In this document: positions 33,909 to 44,687 of the stretch, piece by piece
How the letters are laid out: each line of letters starts with the position of its first letter
Position numbering within the stretch: position 1 is the stretch's first letter
Source of the DNA: Eretmocerus hayati
Lineage: Eukaryota; Arthropoda; Insecta; Hymenoptera; Aphelinidae
DNA: 64,000 nt
Assembly: GCA_029851415.1 (NCBI GenBank)
Contig: CM056744.1
Location: 104,999,338 to 105,063,337 of the forward strand
Direction of reading: 5' to 3'
Program-made: the position numbers and the translations under genes
The notes under the pieces: model-generated
Told to the model about the DNA's origin: nothing
The model's database searches: none
Seen by the model: the letters and a program-made list of their open reading frames with translations, nothing else

Positions 33909-36900
33909 TAGGGTGACACTTATTTCCCGACTTTTCTGGATCGGACGCTCCACCAACTTTTTTTCAAATTTATGATGAAAAAAGATGAAAAGAATTTTTT
34001 CCAGATTTTTAGAGACAGTCCCTATAGTGCCCATTTTCACCTACTTTTTTGAATTTGAAGGCGATTTTTCGCTTTTCTCGATAAATTGACTGCTCGACTC
34101 ATCTACCTAGAAGGAATCCCAATCTCACTTGGCTAGATCAGCAAACACATTTCTCAAGTAAAATTCAACGAGGAATACGATAAAAATATTCATTCAATGT
34201 ACCGAGCCAACCCGGGTGCGATAAAGCTATATCTTTCTCCATAGAAACAAATTTTTCTCGAAAAATGGGGTATATCAGCCATCCAGTCATCTGACTCGTT
34301 CCTAATCTAACTAGATAGTTCAGGCAACATGTTCTCCATGTAAAATTGGATCATACGAACGATGAAATAATGAGCTATTCGATGCTCAGAGCCATCCCAA
34401 GGCGAATAAATCCATGACCTTTGAGAAGATACCGGGTTTTCTTCAAAACACAGCGTCATGTTAGCATCCCAATTCTCTGACTCGTTTCTTATCGAACGAG
34501 ATACTTCAGGCAACATGTTTTCCACGTGAAATTCGACGATGAGGAAGATGAGAAGATCAATTTGATGCTCACAGTTGTTCCCAGTCGAATAAATTCATAA
34601 GTCTTCGAAGGAAACCAGTTTTTTTTCTAGAAACGCGGATATATCAATTTTCCAGTCCACTGGCTCATTTCGGATAGTACGGGATGGTTATGATTAGATG
34701 TTCTCCATATGAAATTTGACGGTAAAAACAATGAGAAAATCGCTCTGATACCCAAAGCCATTCCAAATCGAACAAACGAATGATTTTTCAGAAAAAAAAA
34801 CAGTTTTTCCCCAAGATGCAGGTATATCAGCTCTCCAGTTCTCTGACTCGTTTCAGATCCAACGAAATACTTAAGTCATCATGTTTTCCGCGAGGAGTTC
34901 GACAATTCAAACAATGATGATAACTATTCCATCTCCAGAGTCATTCCAAATCAAATAGATGGATGATTAGTTGCAAGAAGTAACACCCTCCCGAAATCAC
35001 GAGGTTCCTAGCTCTGCGTTCGCCAAACTTCTGTACGATTACACGAAATATCACACACAACATAACATGTGCAAAGGAGAATTTGCCAGGAAAGACGGAC
35101 AACACTCAATGCAAGGTTACGATTTGAGTTGAATCAATCGATGACACCGCGATAGACAGGTAATCTGTCTGAAAATTCCGTAGGAAATAGTTATTGTGAG
35201 CTTTACCATCATTCAAAAATTCCACCTCCGAACCTACTGAATGCATTCAGTCGTGGGCATTACCATTATCCAAAAATTCTACCTCCGAACCTACTGAATG
35301 CATTGGGTCCTTTATGATTCCAAGTGTAAATTGTGCTCAATAGGAGATTCAATGAAGGAGGCTTGTCACATCATGTATGATCCCAAGAGGGCCTATTCCA
35401 GAGTCATTCTCAGCAAGAGATATTATTCTCCTCTTAGCTGTGTGGAGCCAGTTGAGGAAGGTTTCCTCGGATTTTTGAAAATCGACCGCGAAGAGTTCTA
35501 AGCTCGTGTCACTGCTTGAGTACAACTGATCAGGCTTGAGTAAATGAGATCACTGATATAATATCTCATGTTACTATGACAAATCATGCTAGATCATCGG
35601 TATAACGATACATATAATAATTCATTTTCGGGATTAACTTATCCATCTAAATGACATCTTTGGAATTGTCGAGTACAGGTATCCTACATCTCAATCAACG
35701 ACGATGATCTAGTTTCTTCGCTCCGTCTATGTTGCTCTGCTACGAATATTCTCTTATCCGTACCGCAGAATTGTTTACAATAGTCCTCCACCACCTGTAT
35801 CAAAAATTGTTCCTGCTCTTCGTCATAAGTGACAGTATCCATGTACTTCTCTGCCAATTTCACCGCTCTCTCAGCAATATCATTGACCACTTTGATGCCT
35901 TCAACTATGCGCAAACCTTGCAAGAAATGTTCATTATTCTCCCACGAAGCACAATCTTGTGTCAGAAAATGTCTTCTGATATTGAAGCGGTCAAAGAATG
36001 CCAAAGGTTGGGAACTCACGAACGACTCAATCTCTCCGCCCATGACGTTCTCCAACCCTTGTGCATTTCTATCAAACACTCTCGTGGGCATTTGTTCGAT
36101 TTGGAATGGCTTTGGGTATCAGAGCGATTTTCTCATTGTTTTTACCGTCAAATTTCATATGGAGAACATCTAATCATAACCATCCCGTACTATCCGAAAT
36201 GAGCCAGTGGACTGGAAAATTGATATATCCGCGTTTCTAGAAAAAAAACTGGTTTCCTTCGAAGACTTATGAATTTATTCGACTGGGAACAACTGTGAGC
36301 ATCAAATTGATCTTCTCATCTTCCTCATCGTCGAATTTCACGTGGAAAACATGTTGCCTGAAGTATCTCGTTCGATAAGAAACGAGTCAGAGAATTGGGA
36401 TGCTAACATGACGCTGTGTTTTGAAGAAAACCCGGTATCTTCTCAAAGGTCATGGATTTATTCGACTTGGGATGGCTCTGAGCATCGAATAGCTCATTAT
36501 TTCATCGTTCGTATGATCCAATTTTACATGGAGAACATGTTGCCTGAACTATCTAGTTAGATTAGGAACGAGTCAGATGACTGGATGGCTGATATACCCC
36601 ATTTTTCGAGAAAAATTTGTTTCTATGGAGAAAGATATAGCTTTATCGCACCCGGGTTGGCTCGGTACATTGAATGAATATTTTTATCGTATTCCTCGTT
36701 GAATTTTACTTGAGAAATGTGTTTGCTGATCTAGCCAAGTGAGATTGGGATTCCTTCTAGGTAGATGAGTCGAGCAGTCAATTTATCGAGAAAAGCGAAA
36801 AATCGCCTTCAAATTCAAAAAAGTAGGTGAAAATGGGCACTATAGGGACTGTCTCTAAAAATCTGGAAAAAATTCTTTTCATCTTTTTTCATCATAAATT

Positions 36901-36958
36901 TGAAAAAGAGTTGGTGGAGCGTCCGATCCAGAAAAGTCGGGAAATAAGTGTCACCCTA
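33909..36958. mobile_element. 3-kb Foldback-like DNA transposon
   Basis: Long inverted arms (33909-34775 and 36091-36958) start TAGGGTGACACTTATTTCCC. They are flanked by ATGTACAT on both sides, an apparent 8-bp duplication although the word is self-complementary. Each arm contains about four diverged ~185-bp tandem units with CATGTTCTCCATG and CTGACTCG. Long TIRs built of tandem units resemble Drosophila Foldback/Galileo elements. The middle 1.3 kb holds a minus-strand ORF and a 67-bp direct duplication (about 35215-35305). Confidence 0.78.
35684..36091 (-). CDS. hypothetical 135-aa protein in Foldback-like element
   Basis: The only sizeable frame in the element's unique centre, read on the minus strand; its start lies at the edge of the right arm. 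It contains FFDRFNIRRHFLTQDCASW, then VVNDIAERAVKLAEKYMD and YDEEQEQFLIQVVEDY. From memory, VNDxAERxVKL followed by DEExxQFLLQVV resembles a C-terminal motif seen in uncharacterised, probably transposon-borne, arthropod proteins; I could not check this. It may be the 3' exon of a degraded transposase. No catalytic triad can be assigned. Confidence 0.45.
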   Translation of the reverse strand: MPTRVFDRNAQGLENVMGGEIESFVSSQPLAFFDRFNIRRHFLTQDCASWENNEHFLQGLRIVEGIKVVNDIAERAVKLAEKYMDTVTYDEEQEQFLIQVVEDYCKQFCGTDKRIFVAEQHRRSEETRSSSLIEM

Positions 36959-36966
36959 ATGTACAT

Positions 36967-38071
36967 ATATTGATCGATTTCACTTCGATCGTTGGTCAAA
37001 TCGAAGCTCACAATCTCAGCTCTCGATTCACAGGCCGCAAATGTCCCTAGCCGGAGCTATCAGCAGTTTAATTAGAGGAACAATATCAGACATCACCCGA
37101 ATAACTTTGGGACACTTATGAAATATTTCAATCCTAGTCTCCGTCACGGGAGAGAATTGATTTGAACCAGTCAAACGTCATGCTCCTAACTCATCTGAAT
37201 ACTTTTCCATTGTATGATAACGATACCTTTTACGAAGATGATCTTGATTGTTGAATCATTGTACCACATGAAAATCTAAAAATCAAAATTGTATTCTTTG
37301 TTTCATGACATATATTTCAAATCATCGCATGTGAGGCTCAACATGATTGTATCAAAATTATCGTAAAATTATCAAATAAAATACGACGGATCAGAAAATA
37401 TCATATTTGAGACATTCGGAAGCTATATCTTTACGATCGAGATTTCAGCGGCAAGTCAGCTTGAAAATTGGTTAGGTTGATCATTCATTTGAGAATAGTA
37501 TTTTAGAAAGACATTTTTTATCATCTTGTAGTATCAAACAGATCAAACCACTGTTCTGTGACGTACGTTGGAAATTCAAAACATCATACATGAATGATCA
37601 TTCATCAATTGGCACTTTGCAAGCAAGAGCACGTCATGAAAGAAAGTCAAGGTCTTTGCGTATGCAAATTGTTTGATTCCAAAACGTTTGTTCATTGCAC
37701 ACGGAGGATAGCATCGAGTTCTGAAACGAAATCGGTTCTAGATTTCTCAGCAAGAATCGGATAGTTTTGGTTGCCACGTCACGCATTGGTACTTAAACAT
37801 CTTGGTAGTATAAAATCTCTCAAAACAGCTATCCATGTGAGAGATTGTACCGAGCTGCTGAGCTAAACTTGCCGCTGAATCCTCGAAAACCCCATCAGTG
37901 GTAGGAGCAAAGCTACCCCGAGATTATAATAACACACCCATGCGTAAGTGGCATTGACATGACTTGGTTGCTTCGCTTGACTACGAGTGCCCTTTTCTAT
38001 ATTATACTAAACGTCATACTGTACTTTACTGCAATTGAGTTATCTTATTATGTTGGGACTAAACCTCAATC
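36967..38071. other. no gene seen
   Basis: AT-rich intergenic sequence between two mobile elements. No conserved frame was recognised. Confidence 0.5.
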
Positions 38072-38073
38072 TA

Positions 38074-38910
38074 AGGTCAGTGTACCCAACTTGCCCCCAT
38101 TAAGCCATTTTCTTAATAATTCTGGCTAATCCCAATATTCTCCAACGTACTTTAACTCATTTTAAAGCTTGTCTCAAGACCTTTCAAATGAGCTGAGATA
38201 CGTCCAATTTAGATATAGTGGAGCCGAACTGTTTGAATTCTCCCAAAAGGTGATTTTTGAGAGTTTACAAAAGTGTGTACCCAACTTGCCCCCATCATTT
38301 AAAACAATGTAAATCGGCGATGAAGTGAATAAAATCGCTTTGATCCGTTTTGATCACCGTGCAGCGACATTTGTAGCTTTTAGCTGGCCCAAGACACTGT
38401 TTCTTACCTAATTTGATGCGGTGAATACGTCCTGAGTGGTAAAAAAAAGCCATATTGCGCGCCTTTCCGAGATAACCATATGGGGGCATGTTGGGTACAC
38501 TCCGATGTCGGCCTTCTTGATTCTCAAACCATCTTCGTGTTTTGTACATAAAATCGCTCCAAATCAGAGTTCTGCAACTCTGAAGAGCGGATTTTGAAGG
38601 TCTTGAGACAAGGAATCGAATGCGCTAAGGTACGTCAAGATTGGTCGAGTAAAAATAAATTGGCACCGGTTTTAGTGAACGTGATTTCCTCGGTGATTTC
38701 TTAGCCGTGCAAACACGAAAAATGGAAAACTCACTCTATATTTCCTGGAGAACGCAGAAATGATCCGGGGTCGTTGAAAACTACGTATTTTCTCATATTC
38801 TAACATAACAAACGTAAAAAAAAAATTGCGGGAAGGTCAACGAGCGCCCATTCCTGAGATCGGCATATGGGGGCAAGTTGGGTACACAGGCAAGTTGGGT
38901 ACACTTACCT
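38074..38910. mobile_element. non-autonomous TA-flanked DNA transposon
   Basis: The terminal repeats begin AGGTCAGTGTACCCAACTTG and AGGTAAGTGTACCCAACTTG, flanked by TA (38072-38073 and 38911-38912). GTACCCAACTTGCCCCC recurs internally (38277-38293, 38483-38500 inverted, 38871-38890). No transposase. Confidence 0.82.
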
Positions 38911-39129
38911 TAGTATCTGAATCATTTATCAAGTTCAATTTGGACCCATTCATGTTCTCAAACTAATACAGTCGATTAGAGCTACATCTGATAATCATTT
39001 GGACCACAAATACTGTAAGTTCAGATAATTTTACATCGAAATGTTTAGTTCAGACATTCTTGGTTTTGGGAATCAATGTATTTATACGATCAGACTGTTC
39101 TCAAAGAGTGTGACACTGATCCTCAGATC

Positions 39130-39965
39130 AGGAACTACCGTTTTCACATATTGCAAGTCCAATATCTCAAGAATGGTGCATTGCTGAGTGAAAACACCCG
39201 AATACAAATTAAAAGGTCTTGAGAAGATGAATAGAAGTGTGTTCACGTCAAATCTCGATCCAGAGCAATATTCCATAGCTACGTGCCAAACGACGTTTGC
39301 GACTTCTATCGACCACAAGTGCAAGGTCAATATCCCAGAAATGCGTCACTCACGGTAAAAAGTACATGAGCCTGAATTGAAAGACCTTTGAGATAAACAA
39401 AACAAAATCCTAGTGAAGTTTTGGTCAAACGCATCATTTTCGAGTCCACAAGCCACGGAACTAACGTTTACGCTTGCTGCAAGGACAATATCACAGAAAT
39501 GACGTATCTCTGAAGAAGAAACACTCGACTACAAATTAAAAGATCTTGCAAGGATAGGAAAAAAAATGTTCATATAATAGTTTGATTAAGCGCGTTTTTT
39601 TCAAGTTTTTGGCGAAAAATTGTCATTCTACCCCTTTTCCAACAAAAATCGACCTTTCTCCCCCAATTTTGCCAATTATAATCAAATCTAGATTGCCCAC
39701 CTCAACGTTATCTAACTTTATATCGAAGAAGTTTTCGAATGAGCACCTTGGTACTAGAGCACGACGTAAATTTACCTCCTAAGATTCAATGATCTTAAAA
39801 ATTCATAGCTCCGCTTTGAAAAAACGCACAATGTCCACCTTGGGCGGAAACTTTTTAGGAACAAACCCCCTCCACATTGGTGCAGTCACCTGTCACCTCG
39901 CTATTCCCAACGGACCAACAAAAGGTCTCCCGGAGACCCTCGCAGAGACCGGGCTAATATCCTAC
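39130..39965. repeat. one-armed relative of fold-back family 1
   Basis: 39585-39960 matches the right arm of 1190-2241 (AATCGACCTTT, AGAGCACGACG, CAATGTCCACCTTGGGCGGA). It is preceded by three diverged ~170-bp tandem units containing CAATATC(T/C)CA(A/G)AAATG and GAAAAG(A/G)TCTTGAGA-like words. No opposite arm was found nearby. Confidence 0.65.
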
Positions 39966-40029
39966 TTCCGGATCCGATCAAAGTGAGCCTCTTGCCACGT
40001 TTATTTACCCTAGCCAGCTATTAAATTTA

Positions 40030-40165
40030 CTTCCACGATCATCTATAACCATACATGACCATGTATGGCTATATATGGCCATATATGTCCACACTATATT
40101 TGGACATATATGACCATATATGGGTGACGATATATGGCTATATATGGCCATATATGGTCATATAT
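40030..40165. repeat. CCATATATGG-rich palindromic simple repeat
   Basis: Repeated ATGGCCATATATGG and GACATATATG words in both orientations. CCATATATGG matches a CArG box, but its abundance here is explained by low-complexity expansion. Confidence 0.7.
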
Positions 40166-40274
40166 CATTCCTTTTTACTCGGGCAGTGTCAATGTCTTCC
40201 TCCTGATTCAACCTATTCTCAAAAAAAAATTCAGACAGAAATATGCTTGGCGGTAGAAACTATTGAAATTTCTG

Positions 40275-40297
40275 TTTTTTTTTTTTTTTTTTTTTTT
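40275..40297. repeat. poly(T) run
   Basis: Twenty-three T in a row. It could be the tail of a minus-strand retroelement insertion, but no element body was recognised to the right. Confidence 0.7.
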
Positions 40298-40385
40298 CAT
40301 CAAAATTGACATCCTGAGGAGTTTAAAGTGAATTCCCACCTATTAGCAATGGATTACAGTGTAATATCTGCCACTTGGTGGTTAA

Positions 40386-40766
40386 GGCGATGCGGTCACC
40401 GTGCAACCCGGAAATTATATCTTATTTGGATGTAAATCAAAAAATTTTCACGAAACGAAGTTGGAGACGATTTGTCCATTACGTATTATCATCTGAATTT
40501 TGGTGGACAACTTATTATTCGTCACCAATCACAAGACTATCACTAATAAACGAGAATAACTCGCCCACGGGTACTTTCTAACCTACAGATTGGTACATTT
40601 TCGTTCACAAAACTCTCAAAATCTAGTCCGATTTGGGCCAAACGAAGAGTTATCCAGGCCAAGTTAGATGATAATAAAGCCTGGATAACTCGTCGTTTAG
40701 CCCATAATGGAAAAGATTTTGAGAGTTCTGTGAACAAAGTTCAGCGCGCACGGTGACCGCATCGCC
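40386..40766. mobile_element. 381-bp MITE with TTAA flanks
   Basis: TIRs GGCGATGCGGTCACCGTGC, flanked by TTAA at 40382-40385 and 40767-40770. The interior holds another inverted pair around TGGATAACTC and GAGTTATCCA. TTAA fits piggyBac- or Kolobok-type insertion; alternatively TTA with PIF/Harbinger. Confidence 0.75.
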
Positions 40767-41309
40767 TTAATATCAAAGTATTCATGGATCCACAAAGAAA
40801 CGTCTAAATAAACCATATTTTACCATTTTAGAATGGTCAATTTTCTGAAATTTCATGATTCCGACGTGAAAATGAGAAGTTTTGCAGCTCAGACACGAAG
40901 TAGTTCTAGGCCAAATCAAAAAATACGTGTCATCTAATTTTGCACCTAGAATCATATAAAAATCCCCAGAAGTATGCATGTTTTCGGCCTATTCTCAGTG
41001 CCTGATCTCAGATGGATTCAGTTATGAATGAATTGTCGAACAGATGCTCGCACAATATATTGAAAATGTAGAGGCGGTATGGGGCGCTCGAAACTAACAG
41101 GGCAGTGGAAGCTCATTATAAATTTATAAGTACACTCGGTTTCATTGAAAATAAATAGCACTTCGATCACAAAACTCGTGTGACAACAATAGTTAAAAAG
41201 ATGAAGACGCAGAGAGAAGTGAGAGATGAACGAGTCGCGGAGAAAACTATTGCTAGATGAATTTGAGCGGGAGCTCGCGGCGCGAATTGCGGGTGCAAGA
41301 GTGCTACAA

Positions 41310-41423
41310 CTAGCTACGAGCCGAGGTGGCTCACCGCTCGCACTTATAGCGATACAAGTGGAACGCGCGGCGCGCGGTCGGATCGCATAGCGCTCTGACC
41401 GAGCGCCACGCGATCTTTAACCA
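41310..41423. repeat. GC-rich inverted repeat, left member
   Basis: Closely matches the inverse of 51545-51662 (GAGGTGGCTCACCGCTCGCA, GATCGCATAGCGCTCTGACC). Without the BEL/Pao insertion the two arms would be about 1.75 kb apart, so they may be ends of one older element. Confidence 0.65.
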
Positions 41424-41560
41424 GAGAAGAAAATATTTGTGGAATTACGCAGGGAATTATTTACGAGAGTTCTTGGTTTGTTCATAAATTGAGTCCTGAC
41501 CCTCTGACGCAGAGTTATCTGCATTCCCCCACGTGTATAAAAAACTCAATTCCGGAGGAT

Positions 41561-41725
41561 TCCTTGAGTTGGTCATGAAATCGGAATATTTTGGTCCCGA
41601 GTCATTGAGATTAGACATTCCTCAGCTCATTATGCAGATTTAATTCCTTGAGTTGGTCATGAAATCGGGATATCTCGGTCCCGAGTCATTCAGATGAGAC
41701 GTTCCTCAGCTCGTTATGCAGATTT
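41561..41725. repeat. tandem duplication of ~84 bp
   Basis: Two copies starting CCTTGAGTTGGTCATGAAAT and ending TTATGCAGATTT with few differences. Confidence 0.8.
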
Positions 41726-42052
41726 TTCACTTTTCTTTGGGTTGAAAAATTTTAGACGAAGACGAACTTCCGATTTGCAATCAGATCCCAATTCTGCGAT
41801 GATCTCCTCAAAGTTGAGACGTAGATGCAAAGAATGAGCTGAAATACATTAATATTCGTTGCACGAGACCCATATCACTAAATAAGTGCAATATCCCTAA
41901 TTTGCTTTCATGGACTTCCTATTGATGCTCTATTCTTCATCATGGGAACCCATTCACTCATCTTGAGTTGGGGAACCGAGATATCCTGGTCTCATGAAAA
42001 ACCCATGCGATTATGGAAGTGAGTCTTACTACCCGTGGAGGCAAATAAGGTA

Positions 42053-42154
42053 CAGGCGTCCCTCGTTCAACGCGGGGGTTACGTTCCGGCAATTCAAAAA
42101 CCGCGTATAACCAAAACCGCGTTGACCACAACCGCGTTGAACAAGGGACGCCTG
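42053..42154. mobile_element. 102-bp Tigger/mariner-type MITE
   Basis: TIRs CAGGCGTCCCTCGTTCAACG / inverse, flanked by TA at 42051-42052 and 42155-42156. The interior has repeated AAAACCGCGTT(G/A)ACC words. Confidence 0.85.
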
Positions 42155-42378
42155 TACACTCTTTCGGGGGCTCTTCTTTTTTGGGAAAATTGTGACACCT
42201 CGACTCCAGTTGATCGAGTTGAGATTTGCCTAAGCTCGTCCCAAAGGTTTCAAAAGAAGCTTCAAAGAGAGCTACAATACGTTATAATTTCGTTGAGATG
42301 GGTAAACGTTCATAGCAATCCAATAAGATTCCGGTCAATTCAAACACCCTTACTTCATTTGATCCGAGTAACACTATC

Positions 42379-42384
42379 ATTAGC
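42379..42384. repeat. BEL/Pao target-site duplication, left
   Basis: ATTAGC, repeated at 50758-50763 directly after the 3' LTR. Confidence 0.8.
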
Positions 42385-42679
42385 TGTGTGGAGTCAGCTT
42401 ATGTTTTCGGCACGGTTAGTGCTCTCTCTCTTACTTCAGTGGCGCTCTCGCTCTCACTGCGTGAACGTTGTGCAGCCAGTTCAGTTAGTATAGTCTCGCA
42501 CGCCGCCTGACACACATCTCGCTCCCTCGTTCACCATGTGAACATTGAATATCGCCAAAATATCAGTTTTTGAGTTGTGTATTAAAAGTGCAATAAAGCT
42601 TCGGTGCTCCCTAGTATTACCCGATGCGTTCTCTTCAATCAACACCCTGAACCACCATCCTCATCATCAACGCCCAACA
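42385..42679 (+). repeat. BEL/Pao 5' LTR
   Basis: Begins TGTGTGGAGTCAGC and ends CCCAACA (TGT...ACA). It contains AATAAA at 42592-42597 and an initiator-like TCAGTTAG at 42481. Identical to 50463-50757 by eye. Confidence 0.95.
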
Positions 42680-42682
42680 TTT

Positions 42683-42700
42683 TGGTGCATCGGCCGGGAA
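42683..42700 (+). promoter_or_regulatory. primer-binding site (tRNA-Gly)
   Basis: TGGTGCATCGGCCGGGAA lies 3 nt after the LTR. It is the complement of the 3' end of insect tRNA-Gly including CCA, giving 18 paired bases for minus-strand priming. Confidence 0.85.
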
Positions 42701-43617
42701 AGAACGCACGGGTATGCAGGGCTAGTGCTCGCGTTTCGGAGCAAGTCGCGGCGTGGCGCGGCCATCTTGGCCTCATGCTAAACGCGCAGTGCGGGACAGA
42801 CATTTGTTAAGTCCTCTCCTCTACACTGCAAGGGGAGCAGGCCAACAAATAAAATGTTAGTCTCCTCATCCACGCGCCAAATATTGCAGTGGAGAGGAAG
42901 GAGCTAAATTCGGTTGCTCCAAGTGTCAGAAACAACAGTGGAGCAAGAATGCTCATGTGTCTAGTGCAGTGACAGAATATTTCAGAACATAGTCAAAAGT
43001 GCGACAGTGTCACAGTGATCCGATTAGAATGACAATTACAGGACCAAATCGGAGCATCGCGGCAGTGCGAAAGTTGACCTCGTGGCAGAGCCGAAGCGGT
43101 TGAGACGCCATTTTGAGCTCTCACGCCGTCACGTAAATCGCAGCGTCGTCGTCAGTGGCAGTTGGCGCCGGCGCATTTGGGAATCAAGACATCAACAACG
43201 GGTAAGCGGCCATTTTGGACTCGCTCGTCATCACGTACACAGCGGCGTCGTCATCAGTGGCAGTTGGCGGCGACGCGTTCCAGAATCAAAGCGCTACTAC
43301 AACGACAACAGCAAGTGTGGCAGGTTGCTGCATGTCAGGGGCATCATCTGATGCAAATGCGCCCTCGTCGACGAATCGAGCTGCGCCGCCGGTAGCGCTA
43401 ACCAAGGTGCTCCAACAAGAGGTGTGTTCGTTCCTTTGTTGAAATTTGTAAACAATGAGCTTGCTCGCAGCATCCTCATGTACGAATTAGCGTTATAGGG
43501 AGTAATTGCATTACTCATTCTCTTAGCATATCGGCAGGTCAGGCGCATGTGCTGCGCTCTGCACCACATCATATCGAGCTTCTTGAACAGGTTTATACAG
43601 CCCCGGCTCAAATAAGT

Positions 43618-44425
43618 CACTTTTCGGATCGACATTTTCCGGAATGTCATAGTCACTTATCGGATCGACATTTTCCGGAATGTCATAGTCACTTATCGGA
43701 TCGACATTTTCCGGAATGTCATAGTCACTTGTCGGAACGACATTTTCTGGAATGTCATAGTCACTTATCGGATCGACATTTTCCGGAATGTCATAGTCAC
43801 TTGTCGGAACGACATTTTCTGGAATGTCATAGTCACTTATCGGATCGACATTTTCTGGAATGTCACAGTCACTTTTCGGATCGACATTTTCCGGAATGTC
43901 ATAGTCACTTGTCGGAACGACATTTTCTGGAATGTCATAGTCACTTGTCGGAACGACATTTTCTGGAATGTCATAGTCACTTATCGGATCGACATTTTCC
44001 GGAATGTCATAGTCACTTGTCGGAACGACATTTTCTGGAATGTCATAGTCACTTATCGGATCGACATTTTCTGGAATGTCACAGTCACTTTTCGGATCGA
44101 CATTTTCCGGAATGTCATAGTCACTTTTCGGATCGACATTTTCTGGAATGTCACAGTCACTTTTCGGATCGACATTTTCCGGAATGTCATAGTCACTTAT
44201 CGGATCGACATTTTCTGGAATGTCACAGTCACTTTTCGGATCGACATTTTCCGGAATGTCATAGTCACTTGTCGGAACGACATTTTCCGGAATGTCATAG
44301 TCACTTGTCGGAACGACATTTTCTGGAATGTCATAGTCACTTTTCGGATCGACATTTTCTGGAATGTCATAGTCGCTTTTCGGAATCGCATAATCCGGAA
44401 TGTCGTCGACATTTTCCGGAATGCT
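43618..44425 (+). repeat. 36-bp tandem array in BEL/Pao leader (~22 units)
   Basis: Unit: CACTTWTCGGATCGACATTT then TCCGGAATGTCATAGT. Variants differ at TTT/TAT/TGT, GATC/GAAC and CCGG/CTGG; the order of variants in units 5-8 recurs in units 11-14. Each unit has complementary GACATT and AATGTC around TTCCGG, so the RNA could form a row of short hairpins. Because the unit is a multiple of 3, frames stay open across it on both strands. A 294-codon plus-strand frame (43549-44433) reads a 12-residue repeat with HFPECHSHLSDR. Confidence 0.92.
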
Positions 44426-44687
44426 CTAACTAAACCAATCGCATTCGCATAATCCGGAATGTCATCGACATTTTCCGGAACGGTCTAACAAAAGCAGTCT
44501 TATTCACATTGTCTCTAGTGCTCGTATCATTTTACCGAGTGCTCCTCACGCCGTAGCAATCCCAATTCGTCTGAACTATTCGTTTGGACGGATAGAGATT
44601 CCAAACGAATAAGTCAACGAGATAAACCAGTGTACAAGTACACAACTTGTGGCTGCTGTGCGTTTTTCGCAACGCTCTCCGGTCAAC

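Noticed and set aside
35298..35501. 67-aa frame with several Cys residues
   Set aside because: It lies in the centre of the Foldback-like element next to a direct duplication and has no recognisable domain; it could be an exon remnant but is not supported.
34307..36560. A 72-aa frame conserved at 34307-34525 (-) and 36342-36560 (+)
   Set aside because: Mirror copies in the Foldback-like arms; each spans tandem-repeat units and has no independent support.
40030..40165. Cluster of CCATATATGG words resembling SRF CArG boxes
   Set aside because: The sequence is a low-complexity palindromic microsatellite and no nearby gene start is seen.
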